DNA of 64,000 bases from Ancylobacter vacuolatus (GCF_030813595.1 NZ_JAUSUH010000001.1:124001-188000), one strand, 5' to 3'; counted from the stretch's first letter, positions 29,246 to 39,000 are shown. Notes: generated by a model not told the origin, from the sequence alone. Program-made: numbers and translations.

Positions 29246-30934
29246 GTGAGCAAGTGGCCGGAAGAACTGGTCTTCGCTCCCCTTGGAGGGGTCGGCGAGA
29301 TCGGTATGAATCTCGGGCTGTATGGTCTGGGGCCACGCAACCGGCGCAAATGGCTCGCGGTCGATCTCGGCATCTCCTTCGCTCCGCCGGAAGTGCCCGG
29401 CATCGATCTGATCATGCCCGATATCGCCTTCCTCGAACGCGAGGCGGAGGCGGGCAACCTCGTCGGTCTTGTCATCACGCACGGGCACGAGGACCATATC
29501 GGGGCGCTGGTCGACCTGTGGCCGCGCCTGGGCTGTACGGTCTACACCACGCCCTTCACCCACGCGCTGGCCGAGGCGCGGCGCCTGGGCGAGCCGGGGG
29601 CGCCGAAGATCCCCTTCCACATCGTCCCCACCGGCGGGCGCACCAACATCGGCCCGTTCGATGTCGAGTTCGTACCGGTGGCGCATTCGATTCCCGACAG
29701 CCACGCCCTCGCCATCCGCACGCCGCTGGGCATGGTCGTGCATACGGGCGACTGGAAGATCGACCCGACCCCGGTGGTCGGCAACGTCACTGATCCCGTG
29801 CGCTTCTCCGCGCTGGGCGATGAGGGCGTGCGGGCGGTCATCTGCGATTCCACCAATGCCATTCGTGACGGTATTTCGCCGTCGGAAGTCGATGTGCAGA
29901 AGGTGCTCACCGAGATGATCGGTGCCGCGCCGAACCGGGTGGCGGTGACGACCTTCGCCTCCAATGTGGCGCGCATCCGCTCCATCGCCGAGGCGGCGAT
30001 GAAGAACGGCCGCGAGGTCGTGCTGGTCGGGCGGGCCATGGAGCGGGTGATCGGGGTGGCGCGCGAGCAGCACATGCTTGACGGCCTGCCGCCCTTCCGG
30101 TCCGCCGACGCCTATGGCTTCCTGCCGCGGGACAAGGTGGTGGCCATCCTCACCGGCAGCCAGGGCGAGCCGCGCGCGGCGCTGGCACGCATCGCCGATG
30201 ACGACCATCCCGAGATCGCGCTGTCGCCGGGCGATCACGTGATCTTCTCCTCGCGCACCATCCCCGGCAATGAGCGGCCGGTGAACCGCATCATCAATGC
30301 GCTGATCCTGCAGGGGGTGAAGGTCATCACCGACCGCGACGGGCTCGTGCACGTCTCCGGCCATCCGCGTCGCGGCGAGATGGAGCAGATGTACCAATGG
30401 CTGCGCCCGCAGGTCGCGGTGCCGGTGCATGGCGAGCCGCTGCACCTGCACGAGCATGCCGAGTTGGCCCGCCGCATGGGCGTGCGCGAGGTGATCCGCC
30501 TGGTCGATGGCGATGTGGTGCGCCTGATCAGCGCCGATCCCTCGCTCGGCGCCGAGGTGATCGAGGAGATCCATTCCGGCAAGCTCTACAAGGACGGCCA
30601 GGTGCTGGTCGGTGCCGACGACCCGGCGATTGCCGAGCGCCGGCGGCTGTCCTTCAGCGGGCTGGTCTCGGTGGCCATCGCCATGTCGTCCAAGGGCGAC
30701 GTGGTGGGCGACCCGATGATCGACCTGTCCGGCCTGCCGCGCCTCGGCCTGGGCGGCACCCCGCTCGACGAGGTGGTGGAGGACGCGGTGCTGAACTGCC
30801 TTGACGGCCTGCCCAAGGGCCGCCGGCGCGATCCGGACGCCGTTGCGGAATCGGTCACGCGGGCGGTGCGTGGCCAGATCAACGCCGCCTGGGGCAAGAA
30901 GCCGCTCTGCCATGTGCTTGTCATCACGGTATGA
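29246..30934 (+). CDS. rnj: Ribonuclease J
   Basis: RNase J, 562 residues, with 5'-3' exo- and endonuclease activity in mRNA and rRNA processing. The metallo-beta-lactamase motif VITHGHEDHIGAL (about residues 74-86), the beta-CASP region and a C-terminal domain are all present. GTG at 29246 is the chosen start: AAAGGCAGGA lies upstream and the protein begins VSKWPEELVFAPLGGVGEIG. The order nuoN-birA-rnj is common in Rhizobiales. Confidence 0.95.
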   Translation: MSKWPEELVFAPLGGVGEIGMNLGLYGLGPRNRRKWLAVDLGISFAPPEVPGIDLIMPDIAFLEREAEAGNLVGLVITHGHEDHIGALVDLWPRLGCTVYTTPFTHALAEARRLGEPGAPKIPFHIVPTGGRTNIGPFDVEFVPVAHSIPDSHALAIRTPLGMVVHTGDWKIDPTPVVGNVTDPVRFSALGDEGVRAVICDSTNAIRDGISPSEVDVQKVLTEMIGAAPNRVAVTTFASNVARIRSIAEAAMKNGREVVLVGRAMERVIGVAREQHMLDGLPPFRSADAYGFLPRDKVVAILTGSQGEPRAALARIADDDHPEIALSPGDHVIFSSRTIPGNERPVNRIINALILQGVKVITDRDGLVHVSGHPRRGEMEQMYQWLRPQVAVPVHGEPLHLHEHAELARRMGVREVIRLVDGDVVRLISADPSLGAEVIEEIHSGKLYKDGQVLVGADDPAIAERRRLSFSGLVSVAIAMSSKGDVVGDPMIDLSGLPRLGLGGTPLDEVVEDAVLNCLDGLPKGRRRDPDAVAESVTRAVRGQINAAWGKKPLCHVLVITV

Positions 30935-31063
30935 AGACCCGGCCGGGAGCGCGCATGCGCGGCCAGTGAGAGACTGACGCGCGGCGTGCGTACTCCCTTA
31001 GTACCGCAGCTTGACGCCTCGGGATCTCTCTCCCGGGGCGGGCTGAACGGGGAGGGGACTTGC

Positions 31064-31468
31064 ATGATCGGCCGTCTGAACCATGTCGCCATCGCCGTGC
31101 CGGACCTGGAGGCGGCGATCGCGACCTATCGCGACACGCTGGGCGGCGAGGTGTCCGGCGTCACACCGCAGGCTGAGCATGGCGTGAACACCGTGTTCGT
31201 CACCTTGCCGAACACCAAGATCGAACTGCTCGGGGCGCTGGGCGAGAACTCGCCGATCGCGAAGTTCCTTGAACGCAATCCCGAAGGCGGCATCCATCAT
31301 CTGTGCTACGAGGTCGACGACATCCTCGCCGCCCGTGACCGGCTGCTGGCGGCGGGGGCGCGGGTGCTGGGCTCGGGCGAGCCGCGCCTCGGCGCGCATG
31401 GAAAGCCGGTGCTTTTCCTGCACCCGAAGGATTTTCTCGGCACGCTGGTCGAGCTGGAACAGGCGTGA
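31064..31468 (+). CDS. mce: Methylmalonyl-CoA epimerase
   Basis: VOC-fold protein of 134 residues: LNHVAIAVPDLEAAIATYRD at the start, EGGIHHLCYEVDDI in the middle and FLHPKDFLGTLVELEQ at the end supply the metal ligands (His, His, Glu). It interconverts the two methylmalonyl-CoA epimers in propionyl-CoA breakdown. GGGGAGGGGAC precedes the ATG at 31064. The mutase genes are not in the window. Confidence 0.93.
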   Translation: MIGRLNHVAIAVPDLEAAIATYRDTLGGEVSGVTPQAEHGVNTVFVTLPNTKIELLGALGENSPIAKFLERNPEGGIHHLCYEVDDILAARDRLLAAGARVLGSGEPRLGAHGKPVLFLHPKDFLGTLVELEQA

Positions 31469-31477
31469 GGAAGCACC

Positions 31478-31753
31478 ATGGGCGTCGGTACCTATATCGC
31501 GATCTATTTCATTGTCTGGTGGGTGGTGATCTTCGCCGTGCTGCCCTTCGGCGTGCGCTCCCAGCATGAGGACGGCACCGTCACCGACGGCACGGAGCCG
31601 GGCGCCCCGCAGCGGCCGCTGCTTCTGCGCAAGGCGCTGGTGACCACGGTGGTGGCGGCATTCATCGTGCTGCTTTTCGCCTGGCTGGTGGAAACCGAGC
31701 GGCTGCGCCTCGACATGTTCCCCATGCCGTTCCATGTCGATGGGCTGAAATAG
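31478..31753 (+). CDS. DUF1467 family small membrane protein
   Basis: Protein of 91 residues with two membrane segments (about 5-24, IAIYFIVWWVVIFAVLPFGV; and 50-68, ALVTTVVAAFIVLLFAWLV). RSQHEDGTVTDGTEPGAP lies between them. It belongs to the DUF1467 family found between mce and proS in Rhizobiales; function unknown. It starts 10 bases after mce. Confidence 0.85.
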   Translation: MGVGTYIAIYFIVWWVVIFAVLPFGVRSQHEDGTVTDGTEPGAPQRPLLLRKALVTTVVAAFIVLLFAWLVETERLRLDMFPMPFHVDGLK

Positions 31754-31808
31754 CCCGCTCCGCGGCGGTGTCACCGCGCCTGCGGCCCAATTTTATGGAA
31801 ATCGAGGC

Positions 31809-31838
31809 AAAAAAAGAGGCGGGACCTAGGTCCCGCCT
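31809..31838 (-). terminator. Strong intrinsic terminator read on the minus strand
   Basis: A perfect 22-base palindrome at 31817-31838 (half-site AGGCGGGACCT) is followed, on the minus strand, by C and seven T residues (31815-31809). This is a textbook intrinsic terminator for leftward transcription. On the plus strand it is followed only by TTCCTTGT, so it would terminate the nuo-to-DUF1467 transcript less well. No annotated minus-strand gene ends here, which implies an unrecognised transcript. Confidence 0.75.
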
Positions 31839-31974
31839 TCCTTGTCTGGCCGCCCGCACCTGATTCTGCGCCGTTTCGACGTCTGCCAGGGGGCTTTCTT
31901 AGCCGTCATTCCTCCCGAGACCTGGACCGATCTGCTCGCTTTGGAAGCGTTCAGCGGACCTCTTTCTAGAGGCC
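31810..31974 (-). ncRNA. Candidate small RNA or short mRNA between the DUF1467 gene and proS
   Basis: The unit is framed by a promoter-like element at 31981-32008 and the terminator at 31809-31838, giving a transcript of about 165 bases. Predicted hairpins, read 5'-3', are GGCCTC/GAGGTC, CGCTT/AAGCG and GGCT/AGCC, then the terminator. It also contains a 27-codon ORF (ATG 31909-31907 to TAG 31828-31826) encoding a basic peptide with the core SKRRRIRCGRP. GGGAGGA stands directly against this ATG, too close for ideal initiation. The TAG lies in the terminator loop. I cannot tell whether it acts as RNA or as a peptide; I do not recognise the family. Confidence 0.4.
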
Positions 31975-31980
31975 GGCACC

Positions 31981-32008
31981 ATAAAGCAGAAAATACGGCC
32001 TTGTCATC
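31981..32008 (-). promoter_or_regulatory. Promoter-like element for the minus-strand transcript
   Basis: On the minus strand, GATGAC (32008-32003) and CTTTAT (31986-31981) are 16 bases apart. Compared with the alphaproteobacterial consensus CTTGAC/CTATAT they match four and five of six bases. The predicted start is near 31974. Confidence 0.4.
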
Positions 32009-32203
32009 CTTGCGTCGCAATAGAGCCATGGTGCATTGCAACAGAAATGGGCGCGTCACCCCGCAATCGCCCTAAACACAGGCAGTCTGCGCCGCTCCGG
32101 TGCGCGGGGCATGCTCTAGGGCTTGTCTTTTGTTGGACGATCCGGTTTCACTCCGCCATCGCCGCCGCGCTGCCGATCCCGGCCGAATCGTGAGTTTCCG
32201 CTG

Positions 32204-33526
32204 ATGCGCCTGTCCCGCTACTTCCTTCCCATCCTCCGCGAAGTCCCGAAGGAAGCGGAAATCGTCTCGCACCGCCTCATGCTGCGCGCCGGCATGGTGC
32301 GCCAGGAGGGCGCCGGCATCTATGCGTGGCTGCCGCTGGGCAAGCGCGTGCTGGACAAGATCTGCAACGTCATCCGCGAGGAGCAGAACCGTTCCGGCGC
32401 CATCGAGATCATGATGCCGACCATCCAGTCGGCCGATCTCTGGCGCGAGAGCGGGCGCTATGACGACTATGGCAAGGAGATGCTCCGCATCAAGGACCGG
32501 CACGAGCGCGACATGCTGTTCGGCCCGACCAATGAGGAGATGCTCACCGAGATCGTCCGCGCCTATGTGAAGTCCTACAAGGATTTGCCGCTGAACCTCT
32601 ACCACATCCAGTGGAAGTTCCGCGACGAGGTGCGCCCGCGCTTCGGCGTCATGCGTTCGCGCGAATTCCTGATGAAGGACGCCTATTCGATCGACCTCGA
32701 TTTCGAGAACGCGGTCGTCGCCTATAACCGCATGTTCGTGGCGTATCTGCGCACCTTCGCCCGGCTGGGGTTGAAGGCGATTCCGATGGTGGCCGATACC
32801 GGCCCGATCGGCGGCAATCACAGCCATGAATTCATCATCCTCGCCTCGACCGGCGAGAGCCAGGTGTTCTGCCATTCCGACTATCTCGGCATGGACACGC
32901 CGGAAGAGGGCGTGGACTTCCAGGACCCGGCCGCGCTGCAAGACATCGTGAACCGCTGGACCAGCCTTTATGCGGCCACGGAAGAGAAGCATGACGAAGC
33001 GGCGTTCGCGGCGATTCCCGACGAGCAGCAGGTGTCGGCGCGCGGCATCGAGGTGGGTCACATCTTCTATTTCGGCACCAAATATTCCGAGCCGATGGGC
33101 GCCAAGGTGACGGGCCCCGATGGCGTGGAGACGCCCGTTCACATGGGCTCTTACGGCATCGGTCCCTCGCGTCTGGTCGCGGCCATCATCGAGGCCTCGC
33201 ATGACGAAAACGGCATCATCTGGCCGGAAGCGATCGCGCCGTTCCGTGTTGGCCTCTTGAACCTCAAGGTCGGCGATGCGGCGACCGACGAGGCCTGCGA
33301 GGCGATCTATGCCGAGCTGACCGCGCGCAATGTCGACGTGCTGTACGACGACACGGCCGAGCGGCCCGGCTCGAAATTCGCTACCGCCGACCTGATCGGC
33401 CTTCCCTGGCAGATCATCGTCGGCCCCAAGGGGCTGGCGGCCGGCACGGTGGAACTCAAGCGGCGGGCGGATGGCACGCGCGAGACGCTGACCATCGCGG
33501 CGGCGCTGGAGCGGATCATCGGTTGA
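32204..33526 (+). CDS. proS: Prolyl-tRNA synthetase, short alphaproteobacterial type
   Basis: ProRS, 440 residues. Class II motifs include [20 protein letters not shown] (motif 1 region) and [21 protein letters not shown] (motif 2), with [15 protein letters not shown] as motif 3. The editing domain found between motifs 2 and 3 in the long bacterial type is absent, as usual in Alphaproteobacteria, so a separate ProX-like deacylase would be needed for editing. The ATG at 32204 gives [19 protein letters not shown], the standard N-terminus. Confidence 0.96.
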   Translation: MRLSRYFLPILREVPKEAEIVSHRLMLRAGMVRQEGAGIYAWLPLGKRVLDKICNVIREEQNRSGAIEIMMPTIQSADLWRESGRYDDYGKEMLRIKDRHERDMLFGPTNEEMLTEIVRAYVKSYKDLPLNLYHIQWKFRDEVRPRFGVMRSREFLMKDAYSIDLDFENAVVAYNRMFVAYLRTFARLGLKAIPMVADTGPIGGNHSHEFIILASTGESQVFCHSDYLGMDTPEEGVDFQDPAALQDIVNRWTSLYAATEEKHDEAAFAAIPDEQQVSARGIEVGHIFYFGTKYSEPMGAKVTGPDGVETPVHMGSYGIGPSRLVAAIIEASHDENGIIWPEAIAPFRVGLLNLKVGDAATDEACEAIYAELTARNVDVLYDDTAERPGSKFATADLIGLPWQIIVGPKGLAAGTVELKRRADGTRETLTIAAALERIIG

Positions 33527-33575
33527 TCTCAGGACGCGCGCGGCCAATCAGGGCCGGGCGAGGGGCGGAGCAGGC

Positions 33576-34910
33576 ATGGCAGCCAAGAGCGCAGCGCGTC
33601 GGGTAAAGGCAGCAAAGGCACAGTCCGCGACGGCGCAGGCCGGCGAGGAGCCGACCGGTTCGAAGCCGTTCAGCGCCTTCGAGTGGATGCTGTCGCTGCG
33701 CTATCTCCGGGCCCGCCGCAAGGAGGGCTTCATCTCGGTCATCGCCGGCTTCTCCTTCCTCGGCATCATGCTCGGCGTGGCGACGCTCATCATCGTCATG
33801 GCTGTGATGAACGGCTTCCGCACCGAGCTTCTGTCCAAGATCCTCGGGCTGAACGGCCACATGCTGGTGCAGCCGATCGACGGCCCGCTCACCGATTATG
33901 ACGCGGTGGCCAAGCGCATTGCCGGCGTGCCGGGCGTGACGCTGGCGGTGCCGCTCGTGGAGGGGCAGGCGCTGGCCTCCTCGGCGTTCAATGCCGGCGG
34001 CGTGCTGGTGCGCGGCCTCTCCGAGGCCAGCCTGCGGGCGCTCCCGGCCATCGGTTCCAACATCCGCGCGGGCACGCTGGAGGGCTTCGACGAGGGCTCC
34101 GGCATCGCCATCGGCAAGCGCCTTGCCGACCAGCTCTCGCTGCAGGCGGGCGACAACCTGACCCTTGTCGCGCCGCGTGGCGCGGTGACGCCGATGGGCA
34201 CGACGCCGCGGATCAAGGTCTACAAGATCGCGGCGGTGTTCGAGATCGGCATGTCGGAATATGACAGCGCCTTCGTCTTCATGCCGCTGGCGGAAAGCCA
34301 AGCCTACTTCAACAAGGATGGCGACGTGACCGCCATCGAGGTCTATGTCGACAATCCCGACAATGTGGAGCGCTACCGTCCCTTGGTGCAGGCAGCGGCG
34401 GAGCGGCCGATCTACATCGTCGACTGGCGCCAGCGAAACGCCACCTTCTTCAACGCGCTGCAGGTGGAGCGGAACGTGATGTTCCTGATCCTGACGCTGA
34501 TCGTGGTGGTGGCCGCCTTCAACATCGTCTCGGGCCTCAACATGCTGGTGAAGGACAAGGGCCGCGACATCGGCATCTTGCGCACCATGGGGGCGACGCG
34601 CGGGGCGATCATGCGGGTCTTCCTCGTCACCGGCGCCGCCATCGGCGTGGTAGGCACGCTGGCGGGTTTCCTGCTCGGCCTGCTGGTATGTCTCAATGTC
34701 GAGGAAATCCGCCAGTTCATCTCCTGGATCACCGCGACCGAGCTGTTCTCGCCCGAGCTGTATTATCTCAGCCGCCTGCCGGCCGAGCTGAACGCCGGCG
34801 AAACCGCGACCGTGGTTCTGATGGCGCTCATCCTCTCCCTTCTCGCTCCGCTCTACCCGTCCTGGCGCGCCGCGCGCCTTGATCCGGTGGAAGCGCTGCG
34901 CTACGAATAG
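33576..34910 (+). CDS. lolC: Lipoprotein-releasing ABC transporter permease (LolC/E family)
   Basis: Permease of 444 residues with four membrane segments (about 48-70, and three near 300-430) and a large periplasmic domain. [20 protein letters not shown] and the end [20 protein letters not shown] are hallmarks. With LolD it releases lipoproteins from the inner membrane for transfer to the carrier LolA. Only one permease is present, so a homodimer (LolF-like) is likely. Ten bases separate it from lolD. Confidence 0.94.
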   Translation: MAAKSAARRVKAAKAQSATAQAGEEPTGSKPFSAFEWMLSLRYLRARRKEGFISVIAGFSFLGIMLGVATLIIVMAVMNGFRTELLSKILGLNGHMLVQPIDGPLTDYDAVAKRIAGVPGVTLAVPLVEGQALASSAFNAGGVLVRGLSEASLRALPAIGSNIRAGTLEGFDEGSGIAIGKRLADQLSLQAGDNLTLVAPRGAVTPMGTTPRIKVYKIAAVFEIGMSEYDSAFVFMPLAESQAYFNKDGDVTAIEVYVDNPDNVERYRPLVQAAAERPIYIVDWRQRNATFFNALQVERNVMFLILTLIVVVAAFNIVSGLNMLVKDKGRDIGILRTMGATRGAIMRVFLVTGAAIGVVGTLAGFLLGLLVCLNVEEIRQFISWITATELFSPELYYLSRLPAELNAGETATVVLMALILSLLAPLYPSWRAARLDPVEALRYE

Positions 34911-34920
34911 GAGGGACGCC

Positions 34921-35628
34921 ATGTCGACCTCATCCGCGACCATTCCCCCGCGCGCCGCTCTCCACCTCGAAGGCGTCGAGCGCCGCTATGTCCAGGGCGA
35001 GGGCACGCTGGAAATCCTGCGCGGCGCCGACTTCACCGTGCTGGAAGGCCAGTCAGTAGCGCTCGTGGCGCCGTCCGGCACCGGCAAGTCGACGCTTCTG
35101 CACATTGCCGGCCTGCTGGAGCACCAGGACGCCGGCGAAGTGTTCATCGGCGGCACCGCCACGGCCGGGCTGGCCGATGCCGAGCGCACCCGCATCCGCC
35201 GCACCGGGGTCGGCTTCGTCTACCAGTTCCATCATCTCCTGCCGGAGTTCTCGGCGCAGGAAAATGTGATGTTACCGCAGATGATCCGTGGCCTGTCGCG
35301 CCGCGAGGCGGGGTCGCGGGCGAAGGAGCTGCTGAGCTATCTCGGCCTCGCCAAGCGGCTTGAGCATCGTCCCGGCGAGCTTTCCGGCGGCGAGCAGCAG
35401 CGCGTCGCCATTGCCCGTGCGGTCGCCAATGCCCCGCGCGTGCTGCTGGCCGATGAGCCCACAGGCAATCTCGACCCGCACACCGCCGACCATGTCTTCC
35501 ATGCCCTGTCGCAACTGGTGGAAGCCACGGGCCTCGCGGCTGTCATTGCCACCCATAATCTCGAACTCGCTTCCCGCATGCACCGCCGCGTCACGCTGCG
35601 GGAGGGCAAGGTGGTTGAACTCGCCTGA
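34921..35628 (+). CDS. lolD: Lipoprotein-releasing ABC transporter ATPase
   Basis: LolD, 235 residues. Walker [10 protein letters not shown], signature [14 protein letters not shown] and Walker [13 protein letters not shown] are intact. It powers LolC/E-mediated lipoprotein extraction. The ATG at 34921 follows GGAGGGACGCC; an earlier in-frame start would overlap lolC. Confidence 0.95.
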   Translation: MSTSSATIPPRAALHLEGVERRYVQGEGTLEILRGADFTVLEGQSVALVAPSGTGKSTLLHIAGLLEHQDAGEVFIGGTATAGLADAERTRIRRTGVGFVYQFHHLLPEFSAQENVMLPQMIRGLSRREAGSRAKELLSYLGLAKRLEHRPGELSGGEQQRVAIARAVANAPRVLLADEPTGNLDPHTADHVFHALSQLVEATGLAAVIATHNLELASRMHRRVTLREGKVVELA

Positions 35629-35715
35629 GGCGCGGGCCTGAAGGGCTGGCACGGGGCGCATGCGATTCGGTCTGGATGCCTCCAGCGCTGTTTTCGTTTC
35701 GTCAACCATGAACTG

Positions 35716-35730
35716 GAACGAAAAGAGAAC
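35716..35730. promoter_or_regulatory. LexA (SOS) operator, reverse orientation
   Basis: GAAC-N7-GAAC with spacer GAAAAGA is an exact reverse-complement match to the alphaproteobacterial SOS box GTTC-N7-GTTC. It lies 60 bases upstream of the small ORF at 35790 and 46 bases from a second box at 35762-35776. Confidence 0.75.
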
Positions 35731-35761
35731 ATGGGTTGATTGCGGGGATAAGCGCGGTCAT

Positions 35762-35776
35762 GTTCTCTCTATGTTC
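35762..35776. promoter_or_regulatory. LexA (SOS) operator overlapping the start region of the small membrane peptide gene
   Basis: GTTC-N7-GTTC with spacer TCTCTAT is an exact match to the alphaproteobacterial LexA operator. CTCTAT at 35767-35772 inside it resembles a -10 element (five of six bases against CTATAT), so LexA bound here should block transcription. It ends 13 bases before the ATG. Confidence 0.8.
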
Positions 35777-35789
35777 TGGGGAGGTCGAC

Positions 35790-35888
35790 ATGATCCGTGT
35801 TCTTGTTCAAGAAACCGCCGCTCTCGCGTCCATCGCTCTTTTCGTCGCCATGATTGGCTTGTGGGCTGGGGTCATCACCGGGGTGTGA
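35790..35888 (+). CDS. SOS-controlled small single-pass membrane peptide (SidA-like)
   Basis: A 32-codon ORF beginning ATGATCCGT, with GGGGAGG five bases before the ATG. The peptide starts MIRVLVQE and then runs hydrophobic (AALASIALFVAMIGLWAGVI, residues about 9-29), predicting a single membrane helix. Two exact LexA operators lie 14 and 60 bases upstream, so damage induction is expected. Caulobacter SidA, a 29-residue SOS-induced inner-membrane inhibitor of cell division, has the same features. Identity with SidA is inferred from size, topology and regulation, not from alignment. The neighbouring genes are lolD and dnaE. Confidence 0.75.
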   Translation: MIRVLVQETAALASIALFVAMIGLWAGVITGV

Positions 35889-35915
35889 AGCCCCGGCTTG
35901 ACGCTTGAGGCCTCT

Positions 35916-35980
35916 GCCTGAGGCATGAGCGTCTGCGACGCTCAGCCTGAGGCATGAAGGCTAGAGCCTTCAGCCTGAGG
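35916..35980 (+). repeat. Tandem hairpin repeats between the SOS peptide gene and dnaE
   Basis: Two tandem units of 29 and 28 bases (35916-35944 and 35945-35972) begin with GCCTGAGGCATGA, and a partial third begins GCCTGAGG. Each ends in an eight-base-pair hairpin with different sequence but kept pairing: TGAGCGTC/GACGCTCA (35926-35944) and TGAAGGCT/AGCCTTCA (35955... to 35972). A short AAGCC/GGCTT hairpin directly follows the peptide stop (35888-35899). The changed stems with kept pairing suggest RNA structure. A transcript-ending or dnaE-leader role is possible; no T-run is present. Confidence 0.7.
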
Positions 35981-36066
35981 ACAGCGGGGAGGGCGCCCCC
36001 GCAAGGGTGGACGCCGCCGCCAGGGGCGCCCACCATGTCGGGCTTCGAGTCGCGGGAGGATTAGAG

Positions 36067-39000
36067 ATGGCGCAGGCTGATGTCGGATTCGTGCATCTGC
36101 ATGTCCATTCCTCCTTCTCCCTGCTGGAGGGCGCGCTCAACATCGGCAAGCTGGCCGATCTCGCCAAGAAGGACCGCCAGCCGGCGATCGCGCTGACCGA
36201 CACCGGCAATCTGTTCGGCGCGCTGGAATTCTCCGAGAAGATGGCGGCCAGCGGCATCCAGCCGATTCTCGGCTGCGCCGTCGCGGTGGATTTTCCCGGC
36301 CCGGCCCCGCGCGGCCCCGCCAGCCTGGAGCGCCCGCGCATCGTCCTGCTCGCCGCCAGCGAGGAGGGCTGGAAGAACCTGATGGAGCTGGTATCTCGCT
36401 CCTTCCTCGACACCGCCTCCGACGGCGCCCCCCACATCAAGGCCGACTGGCTGGAGGGGCGCGCCTCTGGTCTCATTGCACTGACTGGCGGTCCCTTCGG
36501 TCCGATCGACCGCGCGCTGGCGGCCGGCAGCGCCGACCATGCAGAGCAACGGCTCGCCGCGCTCCGGGACCTGTTCGGCGACCGGCTTTATGTGGAAATT
36601 CAACGCCACGGGCTCGCCGAGGAGCGCCGCGTCGAGCCGGCGCTGATTGAGCTCGCCTACCGGCTCGACCTGCCTCTGGTCGCCACCAACGAGCCCTTCT
36701 TCGCCGCCCAGGATGACTATGAAGCCCATGATGCCCTGATTTGCATCGCCGAAGGCCGGCTGGTGGCGGAGGCCGACCGCCGGCAGCTGACCCCGGATCA
36801 TCGTTTCCGCACCCGTGCCGAGATGGCGGCACTGTTTGCCGATCTCCCGGAAGCCCTTGCCAATACCGTAGAAATCGCCCAGCGCTGCGCCTACCGCCCG
36901 CGCACGGTCAAGCCGATCCTGCCGCGTTTCACCCTTGACCGCGACGAGGCGGAGGAGTTGCGCCTGCAGGCGGAGGAGGGGCTGCGCAACCGTCTGGCGG
37001 TCCATGGCGCCACGCCGGGCTTGAGCGAGAAGGACTATGAGGACCGGCTGGCCTTCGAGCTCAGCATCATCGAAAAGATGAAGTTTCCCGGCTACTTCCT
37101 CATCGTGTCGGACTTCATCAAATGGGCGAAGGCGCAGGGCATCCCGGTGGGGCCGGGCCGTGGCTCCGGCGCCGGCTCGCTGGTCGCCTATTCGCTCACC
37201 ATCACCGATCTCGACCCGCTGCGCTTCGGCCTCCTGTTCGAACGCTTCCTGAATCCCGAGCGCGTGTCGATGCCGGACTTCGATATCGACTTCTGCCAGG
37301 AGCGTCGCGATGAGGTGATCCGCTACGTGCAGCAGCGCTATGGGCGCGACCAGGTGGCGCAGATCATCACTTTCGGCACCTTGCAGGCGCGCGGCGTGCT
37401 GCGCGATGTCGGCCGGGTGCTGGAAATGCCCTATGGCCAGGTCGACAAGCTGTGCAAGCTGGTGCCGCAGAATCCGGCCAATCCGGTGACACTGAAGCAG
37501 GCAATTACGGACGAGCCGCGCCTGCAGGGCGAGAGCGACGCCAACCCGGTGGTGAAGCGCGCCTTCGACATCGCCACCCGGCTGGAGGGCCTCAACCGCC
37601 ACGCCTCGACCCACGCCGCCGGCATCGTCATCGGCGACCGGCCGCTCTCCCAGCTGGTGCCGCTCTACCGAGACCCGCGCTCGGACATGCCCGTCACCCA
37701 GTACAATATGAAATGGGTCGAGCAGGCGGGCCTGGTGAAGTTCGACTTCCTCGGCCTGAAAACCCTCACCGTCCTCCAAACAGCCGTGCGCCTCGTCGCC
37801 CAGCGCGGCATCACGCTCGACCTGTCGACGATCCCGCTGGACGACAAGAAGACCTATGACATGCTGACCCGTGGCGAGACGGTCGGCGTGTTCCAGGTGG
37901 AAAGCGCCGGCATGCGGCGCGCCCTGGTCGACATGAAGCCTGACCGGCTGGAGGACATCATCGCGCTCGTCGCCCTGTACCGTCCGGGCCCGATGGCGAA
38001 TATCCCGGTCTATTGCGCGGTCAAGAACGGGCAGGAGAAGGCCGCCTATGCCCACCCGGCGCTGGAAGCCAGCCTGAAGGAGACCTACGGCGTCATCATC
38101 TACCAGGAACAGGTGATGCAGATCGCCCAGACCCTGTCGGGCTATTCGCTCGGCGAAGCCGACATGCTGCGGCGCGCCATGGGCAAGAAGATCCGCGCCG
38201 AGATGGACCAGCAGCGCGCGCGCTTCGTCGATGGTGCGGTTGAGCGCGGGGTGCCGAAGGCCAAGGCGTCGGAGATCTTCGACCTGCTCGCCAAGTTTGC
38301 CGATTACGGCTTCAACAAGAGCCACGCGGCGGCCTATGCGCTGGTCTCCTATCAGACCGCCTATATGAAGGCGAACTACCCCACCGAGTTTATGGCCGCC
38401 TCCATGACACTGGACATGGGCAACACCGACAAGCTGGCCGAATTTCGCCAGGAATCGCAACGTCTCGGCATCGAGGTGGTCCCGCCTTCGGTGAACCTCT
38501 CGGGGCGCGAATTTGCGGTGAAGGATGGGCGCATCCTCTACGCGCTCGCCGCCATCAAGGGCGTCGGCGGCCATTCGGTGGAGGCGATCGTCGAGGCGCG
38601 TGGCGGGCGAACCTTCGCCAGCCTTGCCGACTTCGCCTCGCGCATTAACGCTAAGGCGCTGAACAAGCGGACGATGGAGAGCCTGGTCAGCGCCGGCGCC
38701 TTCGACGCGGTGGAGAAGAACCGCGCCCGGGCGCAGGCGGCGATTGATTCCATTCTCGCCCACGCCGCCTCGGTCGGGGCGGAGGTGGCCTCGGGTCAGG
38801 GCAATATGTTCGGCGGGCCTTCGGTCGCGGCGGAACTGCCGATTCCCAATGCCGCACCCTGGCTCCCGGCCGAGAAGCTGCAGCGTGAATATGACGCTAT
38901 CGGCTTCTTCCTTACCGGCCACCCGCTCGATGATTACGGCAAGGCGCTGGACCGGCTGCGGGTGCAGCGCTGGACCGACTTCACCCGCTCGGTCCGCGCC

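Noticed and set aside
35660-35908. An 82-codon frame running through the SOS box and small peptide gene
   Set aside because: It has no ribosome-binding site and its codons ignore the strongly positioned ribosome-binding site at 35780. The short frame at 35790 is better supported.
35916-35980. CRISPR-like array
   Set aside because: Only two and a half units of 28-29 bases, with no spacers of constant length and no cas genes. The units are hairpins.
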